Program-made: the position numbers and the translations under genes | The notes under the pieces: model-generated | Databases searched by the model: none | What the model was told of the DNA's origin: nothing | The model's input: only the letters and a program-made list of their open reading frames with translations | Shown here: one piece after another, positions 14,357 through 23,530 of the stretch | Layout: every line of letters begins with the position of its first letter | How positions within the stretch are numbered: position 1 is the stretch's first letter | IMG/VR virus record: IMGVR_UViG_3300022200_006824 | Coordinates: 1 to 24,314 of that record | Direction: 5' to 3' (one strand) | DNA length: 24,314 nt | Source: a virus

Positions 14357-17300
14357 ATGGCCTGTAAGTCACAATTAGAAAAGAATTTTGTAGAATTTCT
14401 CTTAAGTTTACAAGATGTTGAAAATCTATCAGATGAAGCCTTAATTGCTATCCAGAGTTATTCTGGAGGGTTTGTAAATTGGACAATAGAATCTGTCACA
14501 CAGATTATCACAATTATTAATGAAGCGGCAGCAAATGAAGCTGTAGAATTAGTACATACAGGAGACGTTATTGGGAGTACTAATCTTACTTTAGAGAGCA
14601 TAGCTATTACACGTAGAGATCTTGAGACTATCCAAGGAGAAGATTATATTCTTATTGCAGATGCAAGTGATGGTTATGAACTGAAGAAAGTACTAGCTTC
14701 TGATTTGTTAGTAGAACTTCCTCCTCCTGTTGCAGTAGTAGTTCCCGGAGGTATAGAGCAGAGTATTCAAGTACATGGACCTGATGGAACCTTTGCTGGG
14801 TATAATGATTACTTGTGGGATAATGTAACCAAGAAATTACAGGTATCTGGATTTGCATTAAGATCTGTAGATAATAGGATAGAAATATATGATGACTCAA
14901 CTAATCACTATGCAACACTTATTGGTAGTGGATCTGTAGTAGAAAAGGCATTAGATTTTATAGACCCCGTAAGATTTGACATATTAGTTAAGGATACTGT
15001 ACCAAGTACTAAAGCAACCTTTACTTTACAGCCTGATAAATCAGATGCTCTTAGCTATATATCTGCTAATGATAGATTGATTAGGTTTAGGACTACTACT
15101 AGTGATCTTAAGATAGAACTATTCCCTGTAGTAACTCTAAATACGGTTCCTGTAGGAGATGCTACAATGGAAGCATTAGTATGGGATCCAGTATCATTTG
15201 AAATAAAGAAATGGACTATAGCATCAGGTGGTGGAGCACTTGACACTCTTACTGTAAATAATAGTACATTTATTAATTTAGTTGATGGAGGTACAATCAC
15301 AGACCCAAGTATTACAGCGAGCTTATCAGCAACGGGAACTCCTGATTCTACAAAATATTTAAGAGGAGATAACACATGGGCATCTTTACCACCTGCAGGA
15401 GCTGAGATTAATGATCTAACTTCAGCTGTAACTTGGGCAAATGTACCGGATGCAAATATTACACAGACGAGTGTAGTCCAACATCAAGCAGCATTAACTA
15501 TTACAGAATCACAAATTAGTGATCTAAATCACTTCTCCCCTAGTACATTATTAGCAGACTATGGCTTTACAGATAATAGTACTAATTGGAATACTGCTTT
15601 CGGATGGGGAAACCATGCTGGACTATACTTACCTGTAGCAACTCAATTACCGATTACAAAGGCACTAGTAGCAGGGGAATATTTTACTTCCTATGACTCT
15701 ATAACTGGACTATTCACAAGTGCTACACCTCCTGATACAATATATACTCACCCTACCTATACTGCATTTAGTATTGACACAGCAGGTGCTGAGGTAATAG
15801 ATTTACTAGTTACTAATACTATTGGTAGTGTAACCAATGTAACTAAAAGGACGATGACTTTGTCCGATTTAGGTTATACTGGAGACACTAATGCAAATGA
15901 ATATATTCACCCTACAGGGGATGGCAATTTACATGTTCCTGCAAACAGTACAACAAATAATGGTAATGTACTAACAGCTACAGCAGTGGCAGGAGTATAT
16001 ACATGGCAAACTCCAGCTACTGTTATAACAGATCATACACTATTAACAAATATTGGTACTAATACCCATGTTCAAATAGATTCTCATATAGGAGATGCGA
16101 CTATCCATTTTGTAGAAAATCCAAATTGGAATACAGCTTACTCTTGGGGAGATCATGCTGGACTATATGACTTATATGGGTCATGGAATCTTAAGACAAA
16201 TAATATACAGAGAACTACTGTAATAAGTGGTGGAAACCTAGACTTAGTTGAAGGTGCAAATGTAACAATAAGTTACAGTGCTGGTGGAGTAGTTACAATA
16301 GCTTCAGCAGATACAGTCTATACACACCCTGCTTACACAGCAAGAAGTATTGATACGTCTGGAGCTGAGGTACTAGATATTTTTACTTCTGATACAATAG
16401 GTTCTGTTACAAGTATTACTAAAAGGACGATGACCTTAGCTGATTTAGGCTATACCGGGGATACTAATGCAAATGAATATGTACATCCGACCGGAGACGG
16501 TAACCTGCATGTGCCTGCTAACAGCACTACGAATAATGGTAAAGTCTTAACAGCTTCAGCAATAGCTGGAGTGTATACATGGCAGACACCTGATGTAGTG
16601 ATCACAGATCATACAGGTTTAACAAGTATAGGTATAAATACTCATGCACAGATAGACACTCACATAGGTGATACATCTATTCACTTTACTGAGAATCCAA
16701 ATTGGAATACAGCCTTTAGTTGGGGTGATCATGATGGTCTTTATTTACCTATTGCAACACAACTTCCAATTACAAAAGCTCTAGTAGCCGGAGAATTTTT
16801 TACTTCATATAATTCTGTCACAGGATTATTTACAAGTGCTACTCCAGTGGATACCAATAACTATGTAACGGGACTATCATTTGCAACAGGGACAGGGATT
16901 TTAACTGCCACAAGAAGTGGATTAACAGACCTAACTGTTGATTTAGATGGAAGATACCTAGAATCAGAATCAAATTCATTTGGAACATTTTCATCAGTAA
17001 CAGATGTAGGGTTTACATGGGGTTCAGCAGATGTGGTAGCAGACAATGCATCTGACACGTTAAAATTGGTTGGTGGTACAGATATAATCATCGAGACAGA
17101 TTCTGCAGGAGATGCAATAAGAATTAGATACTCCGGGTCAGCAGGAGCGAGTACATTTCTTAATTTATCAGATACACCTTCTACTTATGTTGGACAAGCA
17201 TTAAAAGGAGTAAGAGTAAATGCTGCAGCCAATGCTTTAGAATTCTATACAACTACAGATGCTAACGATAATGACTTCTTAGATGGAGCTACTTTTAATA

Positions 17301-20300
17301 CAGGGACAGGAGTAATAACATTTAGTGTTAGTTTACAGCCTGATGTAACAGTAGATATTGATGGTAGATTCTCCTTATTAGGACATACACATGTAGTTGG
17401 TGATATTACAGATTTAACTGCTACGGCAGGTGAATTAAACATACTAGATCTATCTGCTACAGCATTGACTGCCGGATGGGGATATTTTGCAGACGGGATA
17501 TCTACAGCATCATGGAGAAAATTATTGGGATCTGAGATTACGAATGATTCTGGATGGACAGATAATCTAGGGATTGTAGAAAGTTTGACTACAACAGGAA
17601 CTAGTGGAGCCGCAACATTATCATTAGGGGTTCTTAATATCCCTAACTATGCCAATGATAACTTCTATGTAACAGGATTATCATTTGCTATCGGTACAGG
17701 TATACTAACTGCAACAGTATTAGGAGCTTCTAACCCTACTGTAGATTTAGATGGAAGATATAGCTTATTAGGTCATACACATCTAGAGGCAGATATCACA
17801 GATCTACAGGCATATTTACTCGATATCACTGCAGAACCACTAAGTGATTTATTAGATGTAACTATTACTACAATAACAACAAATGAGATTCTTAAATGGA
17901 ATGGGACAATATGGGTTAATAATACCCTAGCAGAAGCAGGGATATCAGCAGTAGGCCATACCCACTTAATAGGAGACATCACCGACTTTACAGATAATTC
18001 AACAAATTGGAATACGGCATTTGGTTGGGGAGATCATTCATTAGTAGGATATCTAACAGCAGAAGTACCATATACAGCAACTTCACCAATAGTAGTTACA
18101 GGTCAAGTTATAAGTCATCTAGATACTGATGGGAATAGACATGTCCCTGCAAATAGCACTACAAATAATGGTAAAGTCTTAACAGCAGGAGCTACAGCAG
18201 GACTATATACATGGGAAACTATACCTGCTGGAGTTACAGATCACACGTTACTAACAAATATTGGTACAAATACACACGTACAAATTGATACTCACCTAGG
18301 ACTAGTTAATGAACATATTGATTGGACAGTTGATCAAGGAGCAACAAATATTCATGTAGGTAATTACATAGATACTGTATATACTCATCCAAATCACTCA
18401 GGAGATGCAACGTCTGTAGCAGATGGAGCAATTACACTAGCAACAGTGAATGCAAATGTTGGTTCATTTACCAATGCTAATATCACAGTAAATGCTAAGG
18501 GTTTAATAACTGCAGCATCCAATGGTACTGATAATAATGAGAATTTCTACCTAACTGGACTAAGTTTTGGAACAGGTACAGGTATCTTAACGGCTACTGT
18601 ATTAGGTGCAACAAATCCAACAGTAGATCTAGATGGTAGATATGAATTAATAGGCACTAATGATAATTATGGAAGTTGGAACCTAAGAGATGGAGATATT
18701 ACTATTGTTACGATCGGTTCCGGAGAACAAATAAATTTAATTGAAGGAGCAAATATAGATATCAATTGGACTGATACTGTTGGACCTATTTATGGACTTA
18801 CAATAACGGCAACAGATACAGTATATACACATCCAACCTATACAGCTAGAAATATAGATACATCAGGGGCACAGGTACTAGATATCTTCACATCAGATAC
18901 GATAGGAGCTGTTACAAATATCACTACAAGAACAATGACCTTAGCAGATCTAGGGTATACAGGATCGCCTACAGCAAATAACTATGTCCATCCTACTTAT
19001 ACAGCTAGGAATATTGACACTAGTGGTGCACAAGTATTAGATATTTTTACGTCAGATACAATAGGGGCAGTTACAAACATTACAACTAGGACAATGACCC
19101 TAGCTGACTTAGGATATACTGGATCGCCTACAGCTGATAACTATAATAATTGGAAACTAAGGGATGGAGATACTACTGTTGTAACCTTATTATCAGGGCA
19201 ACAGGTAAATTTAGTTGAAGGTGCAAACATAGATATTAATTGGACAGATACAGTAGGGCCTACATATGAGCTAACAATAACAGCAACAGATACAGTATAT
19301 ACACATCCAACTTTTACGGCATTCTCTATTGATACAGTAGGAGCTGAAGTTATAGATCTTCTAACCACTAATACTATTGGTTCAGTAACTAATGCTACCA
19401 AGAGAACGATGACCCTAGCAGATTTAGGGTACACAGGAGCTACAAATGCTAATTTCTATGTACACCCAAATCATAGTGGACAAGTAACTTCAGTTGCAGA
19501 TGGAGCCACAGCATTACATGTTTCATCAATTACTGCACAGACTGAGTTAATTACTGGACTAGTAGGGACAGATGAATTACTAGTATCAGATGCAGGGGTA
19601 CTAAAGAGAATGGACGTAAGTGTAATGAACGCTTACTTTAATGCCAATCTAGGTTTTGTAACTTCTGTAACAGGGTCAGGTTCAGCTAGTGGAATAACAT
19701 TAACACAATCAGGTACAGCAACAGCCCCGATATTAACATTAGGGGGTTCTGCTTCAATAAATAATTCAAATTGGTCTGGAACAGATTTATCTGTTTTAAA
19801 TGGTGGTACGGGAGCTTCTACATTAACAGGTGTATTGATAGGGAATGGGACATCTCCTGTAACAGCAATTACTGGGACACCACTACAGATGTTAAGAAGA
19901 AATGCTGGTGGTACTGCATATGAATTCTTTACTCCTAACTATGGGGATGTATTCAAAGTAGGTACTCCTGTAAATAACCAAGTAGGGGTTTGGACAGGAG
20001 ATGGTACAATAGAGGGAGATGTCGGACTAGTATATGATTCGATAACACAGTTTCTAACACTTGGAAATGGAACTCTATCATCGTATTTTGTTATGGATTC
20101 ATCAGCAAATAACCATATACAATTTAAGGTTGCTGGTGTTGATGCTGTATCTATAACTGGATCTGCTACTTCACTTAATCTAATTGGGGCAGGAAATTCA
20201 TTAAGCATTGGTACTGCTAATAATCAATTTAAGAAAGCAGTAACTTCTGTTGACTCTAATACAGGATTCTACTTAGGAGTAACAGGTTCGGCAACCAATC

Positions 20301-22756
20301 CACAATACTCAACAAAAGGATCTTCTGCAGGGTATGGCATAGATCAAATAACAGGAGAAATGGCATGGGTTAATGGTTCTTTAAGAGCCATAACTTCAAC
20401 TGTTACAGGAGCTAGAAATAATTTAGAATTACTTGGGACAACAACATCCGGTTCATTTGGAGGAACAGTAGCAGGAGTAGGAGTTATTAGAATAAATGAA
20501 GTAACAACAGCCCCAACAGGGACTGTAGTAGGTGGTGGATTATTATATGTCACAGGGAATGATTTAAGATACTTAGATGCTGCAGGTACGAATAGTTCTT
20601 TATTAGGAGGAGTAGATAACAACTTTTACTTAACAGGCTTATCATTTAATACCACTAATGGTATACTAACAGCTACAGTATTGGGAGCAGCAAACCCAAC
20701 AGTTGATCTAGATGGCAGATATTCATTAATACAAACTTATGATTATAGTGCCCTGGCATTGACAGGAGCAGTTGTGTTTGATGATATAAATGTTCTTAAT
20801 GGATTTGTAGATAGTGTAACCACAAGAACCTTAACTTTAGCAGACTTAGGGTATACAGGCTCAGTTACAGCGAATGACTATACACACCCTAATCATTCCG
20901 GGCAAGTTACATCAACAGGTGATGGTGCAACAGTAGTTACAGTTTCAGCGATCACAGCGCAAACAGCTCTAACTACCGGATTAGTTGGAACAGATGAGAT
21001 ATTAATATCAGATGGTGGAGTAATTAAGAGAATGGATGTAAGTGTATTCAATGCTTATTTCAATGCTAACTTAGCTTTCACTAACAATACTGGAACAATA
21101 ACTGAAGTTATAGCTGGAAATGGGTTAACAGGAGGAGGAACTTCGGGAGTAGTAACTGTAGATATAGTTGGTGGACTTGGAATTGACTTAGGTGTAAATA
21201 ATATTCAACTAGACTATAGTACAACAAGTAATAGTGTTATAGCTGCTGCAACTGATGGAACAGCTGTAACATTTATAGATACTGACTTAATTCTAATTAG
21301 GGATGCAACCAATAGTATTGTTTATAAAGCTGCAATTAATCAATTGCCATTTAATGACTATATTCACCCTAACCATAGTGGACATGTATCATCAGTAGCA
21401 GATGGAACAACTACATTACTAGTAGCCTCGATCACAGGACAAACTGCTCTAACTAGTGGGTTAATCGGAACAGATGAACTTCTGATAAATGATGGAGGTG
21501 TAATTAAAAGGATGGATGTAAGTGTAATGAACGCTTACTTCAATGCTAATTTATCATTCAATAACTACGTACACCCAAATCATAGTGGGGATGTTGTATC
21601 CACAGGAGATGGCATAACAACAATACAGCCAGGAGCAGTAGACATAGCAATGCTAAGTGCAATAGGAACACCTTCTGCTACTACTTTCCTTAGAGGAGAT
21701 AATACGTGGGCAGTCCCATCAGCACCTGCTCATACACTTGATTCACACTCAAATGTTACTATAACAACTAATACAAGTGGTGAATTATTAAAATGGAATG
21801 GTACAGCTTGGATTAATAACACCTTAGCTGAGGCAGGTATATCAGCAACAGGACACACTCATGCTATACTAACGGCAGGTACAGGTATTACTAGTTTAAC
21901 ATATAATGGTTCAACAGCTAGAACATTTAATGTAGTTGCTACAGTGGGAGGACTAGGGAATGCTGCAGGTGGATTGACTGTTCTTGCTGATAGTATACAT
22001 ATAGACTACGAACAGACACCTACCAATAATGTAGTAATGTCTGCAGCAGTACTGAATTCGCCAATTAGTGGAGACTATATATTATATCATGATTCAAGTG
22101 GGGGAAGAGTTGTTAGAGCAGATATATCAACATTACCTTATGTAAGTAATGTAACTGCAACTTCTCCAATAGTTTCATCAGGAGGATCTACTCCTAATAT
22201 TACACATTTAAGTACAGCAGGGAATAAACATATACCAAGTGGTGGTGATGCTACTAATAACCTTCTAAGATGGTCAGGTGTTTCGGGAACAGCAGTATGG
22301 GGTCAAGCGTCATTTAGTGAATTAGATAACGATTCAGCAGTTCTTACAGCAGGAGTTGGATTATCTTCTGCTGGAACCTTTAATGGCTCTACTAATAGGA
22401 CATTTACTTTAGACTTAGCCAATGCTAATGCTTGGACTGCTCAACAATGGTTTGAAGCTGGAACTATAAGTAGTGGTGCAGGTACAGTAACTTGGAATTG
22501 TTCTACGCAACAAACAAGAATAGTAAGTGTTACAGGAAATTGTACCATTGCAGCAGCAACAAATCAGCAACCAGGCGCAACATATATTATAATACTAAAA
22601 CAAACTGGTAGTTTTACAGTAGCTTGGAATAGTAACTATCAATTTCCTGGTGGTGTAGATCCAACAATGACAACAGGAGCAGGTAGGGTAGACATTATAA
22701 CTTGTGTATCTGATGGTACACTTATGTATGCCGTAGCTACTCAAAACTTCGCATAA
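14357..22756 (+). CDS. Giant modular tail fibre / receptor-binding protein (2,799 residues)
   Basis: It fills about a third of the window and starts directly after the spike stop. Residues 1-320 form an N-terminal attachment region with a helical start. From about 320 to 1860 and 2090 to 2560 the protein is made of interleaved repeat families: A (VTNITTRTMTLADLGYTG), B (GNLHVPANSTTNNGKVL with THAQIDTHI and WNTAFGWGDH), C (GLSFGTGTGILTATVLG), D (HPNHSGQVTSVADG with LKRMDVSVMNAYFNANL), E (LVEGANIDINWTDTVGP) and F (LKWNGTIWVNNTLAEAG). Residues about 1860-2090 are a non-repeated module (NQVGVWTGDGTIEGDVG). The last ~110 residues (AWTAQQWFEAG to YAVATQNFA, with GATYIIILKQTGSFTVAWNS) match a C-terminal beta domain common in phage fibres. 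Four GHTH motifs suggest metal sites. The fibre should trimerise and bind the host surface; the receptor is unknown. Confidence 0.85.
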   Translation: MACKSQLEKNFVEFLLSLQDVENLSDEALIAIQSYSGGFVNWTIESVTQIITIINEAAANEAVELVHTGDVIGSTNLTLESIAITRRDLETIQGEDYILIADASDGYELKKVLASDLLVELPPPVAVVVPGGIEQSIQVHGPDGTFAGYNDYLWDNVTKKLQVSGFALRSVDNRIEIYDDSTNHYATLIGSGSVVEKALDFIDPVRFDILVKDTVPSTKATFTLQPDKSDALSYISANDRLIRFRTTTSDLKIELFPVVTLNTVPVGDATMEALVWDPVSFEIKKWTIASGGGALDTLTVNNSTFINLVDGGTITDPSITASLSATGTPDSTKYLRGDNTWASLPPAGAEINDLTSAVTWANVPDANITQTSVVQHQAALTITESQISDLNHFSPSTLLADYGFTDNSTNWNTAFGWGNHAGLYLPVATQLPITKALVAGEYFTSYDSITGLFTSATPPDTIYTHPTYTAFSIDTAGAEVIDLLVTNTIGSVTNVTKRTMTLSDLGYTGDTNANEYIHPTGDGNLHVPANSTTNNGNVLTATAVAGVYTWQTPATVITDHTLLTNIGTNTHVQIDSHIGDATIHFVENPNWNTAYSWGDHAGLYDLYGSWNLKTNNIQRTTVISGGNLDLVEGANVTISYSAGGVVTIASADTVYTHPAYTARSIDTSGAEVLDIFTSDTIGSVTSITKRTMTLADLGYTGDTNANEYVHPTGDGNLHVPANSTTNNGKVLTASAIAGVYTWQTPDVVITDHTGLTSIGINTHAQIDTHIGDTSIHFTENPNWNTAFSWGDHDGLYLPIATQLPITKALVAGEFFTSYNSVTGLFTSATPVDTNNYVTGLSFATGTGILTATRSGLTDLTVDLDGRYLESESNSFGTFSSVTDVGFTWGSADVVADNASDTLKLVGGTDIIIETDSAGDAIRIRYSGSAGASTFLNLSDTPSTYVGQALKGVRVNAAANALEFYTTTDANDNDFLDGATFNTGTGVITFSVSLQPDVTVDIDGRFSLLGHTHVVGDITDLTATAGELNILDLSATALTAGWGYFADGISTASWRKLLGSEITNDSGWTDNLGIVESLTTTGTSGAATLSLGVLNIPNYANDNFYVTGLSFAIGTGILTATVLGASNPTVDLDGRYSLLGHTHLEADITDLQAYLLDITAEPLSDLLDVTITTITTNEILKWNGTIWVNNTLAEAGISAVGHTHLIGDITDFTDNSTNWNTAFGWGDHSLVGYLTAEVPYTATSPIVVTGQVISHLDTDGNRHVPANSTTNNGKVLTAGATAGLYTWETIPAGVTDHTLLTNIGTNTHVQIDTHLGLVNEHIDWTVDQGATNIHVGNYIDTVYTHPNHSGDATSVADGAITLATVNANVGSFTNANITVNAKGLITAASNGTDNNENFYLTGLSFGTGTGILTATVLGATNPTVDLDGRYELIGTNDNYGSWNLRDGDITIVTIGSGEQINLIEGANIDINWTDTVGPIYGLTITATDTVYTHPTYTARNIDTSGAQVLDIFTSDTIGAVTNITTRTMTLADLGYTGSPTANNYVHPTYTARNIDTSGAQVLDIFTSDTIGAVTNITTRTMTLADLGYTGSPTADNYNNWKLRDGDTTVVTLLSGQQVNLVEGANIDINWTDTVGPTYELTITATDTVYTHPTFTAFSIDTVGAEVIDLLTTNTIGSVTNATKRTMTLADLGYTGATNANFYVHPNHSGQVTSVADGATALHVSSITAQTELITGLVGTDELLVSDAGVLKRMDVSVMNAYFNANLGFVTSVTGSGSASGITLTQSGTATAPILTLGGSASINNSNWSGTDLSVLNGGTGASTLTGVLIGNGTSPVTAITGTPLQMLRRNAGGTAYEFFTPNYGDVFKVGTPVNNQVGVWTGDGTIEGDVGLVYDSITQFLTLGNGTLSSYFVMDSSANNHIQFKVAGVDAVSITGSATSLNLIGAGNSLSIGTANNQFKKAVTSVDSNTGFYLGVTGSATNPQYSTKGSSAGYGIDQITGEMAWVNGSLRAITSTVTGARNNLELLGTTTSGSFGGTVAGVGVIRINEVTTAPTGTVVGGGLLYVTGNDLRYLDAAGTNSSLLGGVDNNFYLTGLSFNTTNGILTATVLGAANPTVDLDGRYSLIQTYDYSALALTGAVVFDDINVLNGFVDSVTTRTLTLADLGYTGSVTANDYTHPNHSGQVTSTGDGATVVTVSAITAQTALTTGLVGTDEILISDGGVIKRMDVSVFNAYFNANLAFTNNTGTITEVIAGNGLTGGGTSGVVTVDIVGGLGIDLGVNNIQLDYSTTSNSVIAAATDGTAVTFIDTDLILIRDATNSIVYKAAINQLPFNDYIHPNHSGHVSSVADGTTTLLVASITGQTALTSGLIGTDELLINDGGVIKRMDVSVMNAYFNANLSFNNYVHPNHSGDVVSTGDGITTIQPGAVDIAMLSAIGTPSATTFLRGDNTWAVPSAPAHTLDSHSNVTITTNTSGELLKWNGTAWINNTLAEAGISATGHTHAILTAGTGITSLTYNGSTARTFNVVATVGGLGNAAGGLTVLADSIHIDYEQTPTNNVVMSAAVLNSPISGDYILYHDSSGGRVVRADISTLPYVSNVTATSPIVSSGGSTPNITHLSTAGNKHIPSGGDATNNLLRWSGVSGTAVWGQASFSELDNDSAVLTAGVGLSSAGTFNGSTNRTFTLDLANANAWTAQQWFEAGTISSGAGTVTWNCSTQQTRIVSVTGNCTIAAATNQQPGATYIIILKQTGSFTVAWNSNYQFPGGVDPTMTTGAGRVDIITCVSDGTLMYAVATQNFA
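15908..18310 (+). repeat. Fibre repeat family B (three copies)
   Basis: Copies begin at about 15908, 16484 and 18128. Each has NLHVPANSTTNNGKVL (or NRHVPANS), a YTWQTP/YTWET segment, then ITDHTLLTNIGTNTHVQID. The first two continue into a WNTAFSWGDHAGLY motif. Copies 1 and 2 follow an A repeat at the same spacing, so A+B formed a larger unit of 576 bases (15749 to 16325) before divergence. Confidence 0.85.
18662..19300 (+). repeat. Fibre repeat family E (two close copies; a third weaker one near 16172)
   Basis: Copies at about 18662 and 19138 share WxLRDGD, (L/I)(I/V)EGANIDINWTDTVGP and LTITATDTVYTHPT. A more divergent copy near 16172 has WNLKTNN and LVEGANVTISY. Each is directly followed by a family A unit, so E+A is a recurring pair. 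Confidence 0.8.
18830..19147 (+). repeat. Tandem duplicate of repeat A with scrambled synonymous codons
   Basis: Two adjacent 53-codon units (18830-18988 and 18989-19147) encode the same residues over the first 49 positions. By hand comparison, 28 of those 49 codons differ synonymously, including AGT versus TCA for serine and TTA versus CTA for leucine. Units this similar in protein but this different in DNA cannot be a recent duplication. Confidence 0.9.
19463..21553 (+). repeat. Fibre repeat family D (three full copies, 63 residues)
   Basis: Full copies lie at 19463-19651, 20885-21073 and 21365-21553, the last two with a 480-base period. The pattern is HPNHSGQVTSVADG, then TAQTELITGLVGTDELL, then LKRMDVSVMNAYFNANL. 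Shorter fragments with only the HPNHSGD start occur near 18389 and 21570. The conserved NAYFNANL end may be a helix or trimer contact. Confidence 0.87.
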
Positions 22757-22757
22757 T

Positions 22758-23432
22758 ATGTTTACATTCCCAACATCACATTTTTCTAGCGATATTAACC
22801 TACGTAAAGGTATGTTACATTATTGGGAATTAGATGAGGCATCAGGTACAACAGCCTTTGATACGATGGGAAATTCAAATGGAACACATACTAGTGTAAG
22901 TGTAAATGAAGCTCCAAAAACAGGAAGTGCGTCATGCGGTTATCTTTCTGGGAGATATACAACAATAGGAACAGATAGTTTTGTTGCAGGATTAGCTAAT
23001 ATTACTATATCAGCGTGGGTTAAACAAACTAATTTAACTGGAACACAAGGTATTTCTGGAGCTTGGGCAACGGCTGGAAATAATAAATTTATATTAAGAA
23101 CTGCTACTACTCAATTACAATTTTATACTACAACTACATCAGGACAAGTTGGTGGAAACATAACTGCTGCTCCAACTGCTGGAAGTTGGTATCATGTAAT
23201 AGCTGAATATGATGGCTCTAATATGAGATTATTCGTTAATGGCTCACAAGCAGGAACTACACCAGCTCAAACAGGAAATATTCAATCCACTACGGGTTCT
23301 GCTTTCTATATAGGTAGAGCGACAACTGTATCTTTAATTGGAAATTTAGATCAAGTATGTATTTGGAATAGAGTATTGACATCAGATGAAAAAGCTATTG
23401 TATATAATAGTGGAACAGGGAGAGTTCTTTAA
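22758..23432 (+). CDS. LamG/concanavalin-like jelly-roll protein, probable fibre tip or adhesin
   Basis: This 224-residue protein starts one base after the fibre stop. Residues about 20-220 follow the LamG/laminin-G jelly-roll pattern: LHYWELDEASGTTAFDTMGN at the start, ITISAWVKQ in the middle, SWYHVIAEYDGSNMRLFVNG in the third quarter, and a closing GNLDQVCIWNRVLTSDE. These motifs are typical of the large LamG_3 family, which often binds sugars or proteins. There is no signal peptide. Its place after the fibre gene suggests a virion protein that adds carbohydrate contact, perhaps at the fibre tip or baseplate. Ligand and location are not shown by the sequence. Confidence 0.82.
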   Translation: MFTFPTSHFSSDINLRKGMLHYWELDEASGTTAFDTMGNSNGTHTSVSVNEAPKTGSASCGYLSGRYTTIGTDSFVAGLANITISAWVKQTNLTGTQGISGAWATAGNNKFILRTATTQLQFYTTTTSGQVGGNITAAPTAGSWYHVIAEYDGSNMRLFVNGSQAGTTPAQTGNIQSTTGSAFYIGRATTVSLIGNLDQVCIWNRVLTSDEKAIVYNSGTGRVL

Positions 23433-23445
23433 TTATATATAATTA
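23430..23445. repeat. 16-bp perfect AT palindrome
   Basis: TAATTATATATAATTA is fully self-complementary. It overlaps the last three bases of the LamG gene (stop TAA at 23430-23432) and extends into the gap. It could be a protein-binding site or chance in AT-only sequence; no T tract or GC stem makes it a terminator. Confidence 0.4.
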
Positions 23446-23464
23446 TAAATAGATTTTTATTTGT

Positions 23465-23508
23465 GGTATAAAAATTATATATTTATGGGATAAAAACTAT
23501 ATATTTAG
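23465..23508 (+). repeat. Tandem 22-bp direct repeat in the gap before the 105-residue gene
   Basis: Two units (23465-23486 and 23487-23508) match at 19 of 22 positions: GG(T/G)ATAAAAA, (T/C), then TATATATTTA. Each contains TATATTTA, the core of the element before the sheath gene. They lie 23 bases before the next ATG. A doubled promoter or operator is possible; function is inference. The rest of the 98-base gap is AT-rich with nothing else I can support. Confidence 0.55.
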
Positions 23509-23530
23509 TTAAAAAATATAAGATAGAAAA

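Larger units (their letters stand above)
16856..20722 (+). repeat. Fibre repeat family C (five copies, ~34 residues)
   Basis: Copies lie at about 16856-16957, 17270-17371, 17660-17761, 18542-18643 and 20621-20722. The pattern is (N)FYLTGLSF, GTGTGILTA, then TVDLDGRY. The second copy is the most divergent (FLDGATFNTGTGVITF). Two copies (the second and third) are followed by a LLGHTH motif. It is a likely beta-hairpin spacer in the fibre shaft. Confidence 0.85.
15749..20862 (+). repeat. Fibre repeat family A (45-53 residues, six copies)
   Basis: Copies begin at His codons 15749, 16325, 18830, 18989 and 19304, with a degenerate sixth at about 20738-20862. Each reads HPTYTA, then IDTSGAEVLDIFTSDTIG, then RTMTLADLGYTG. 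Copies 3 and 4 are directly tandem with a 159-base period; the others are separated by B, C, D or E modules. Protein conservation is high while the DNA differs at many third positions. Confidence 0.88.
17850..21862 (+). repeat. Fibre repeat family F (two distant copies ending in GHTH)
   Basis: Copies at about 17850-17965 and 21745-21862 share VTITT, a LLKWNGT or ILKWNGT core, NNTLAEAGISA and a terminal GHTH. They are about 3.9 kb apart. A related smaller pair (YLRGDNTWA / FLRGDNTWA) lies near 15356 and 21690. F and this pair bracket most of the repeat region. Confidence 0.78.

Noticed and set aside
15749-21553. Regularly spaced repeats that could be read as a CRISPR array
   Set aside because: The repeats are protein-coding in a single open frame, diverge at synonymous sites, and have lengths (102-189 bases) and irregular spacing unlike CRISPR.
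23444-23451. TATAAATA, identical to the T4 late promoter
   Set aside because: A single 8-base A/T match in a gap that is almost entirely A/T is expected by chance, and no other gap shows it.
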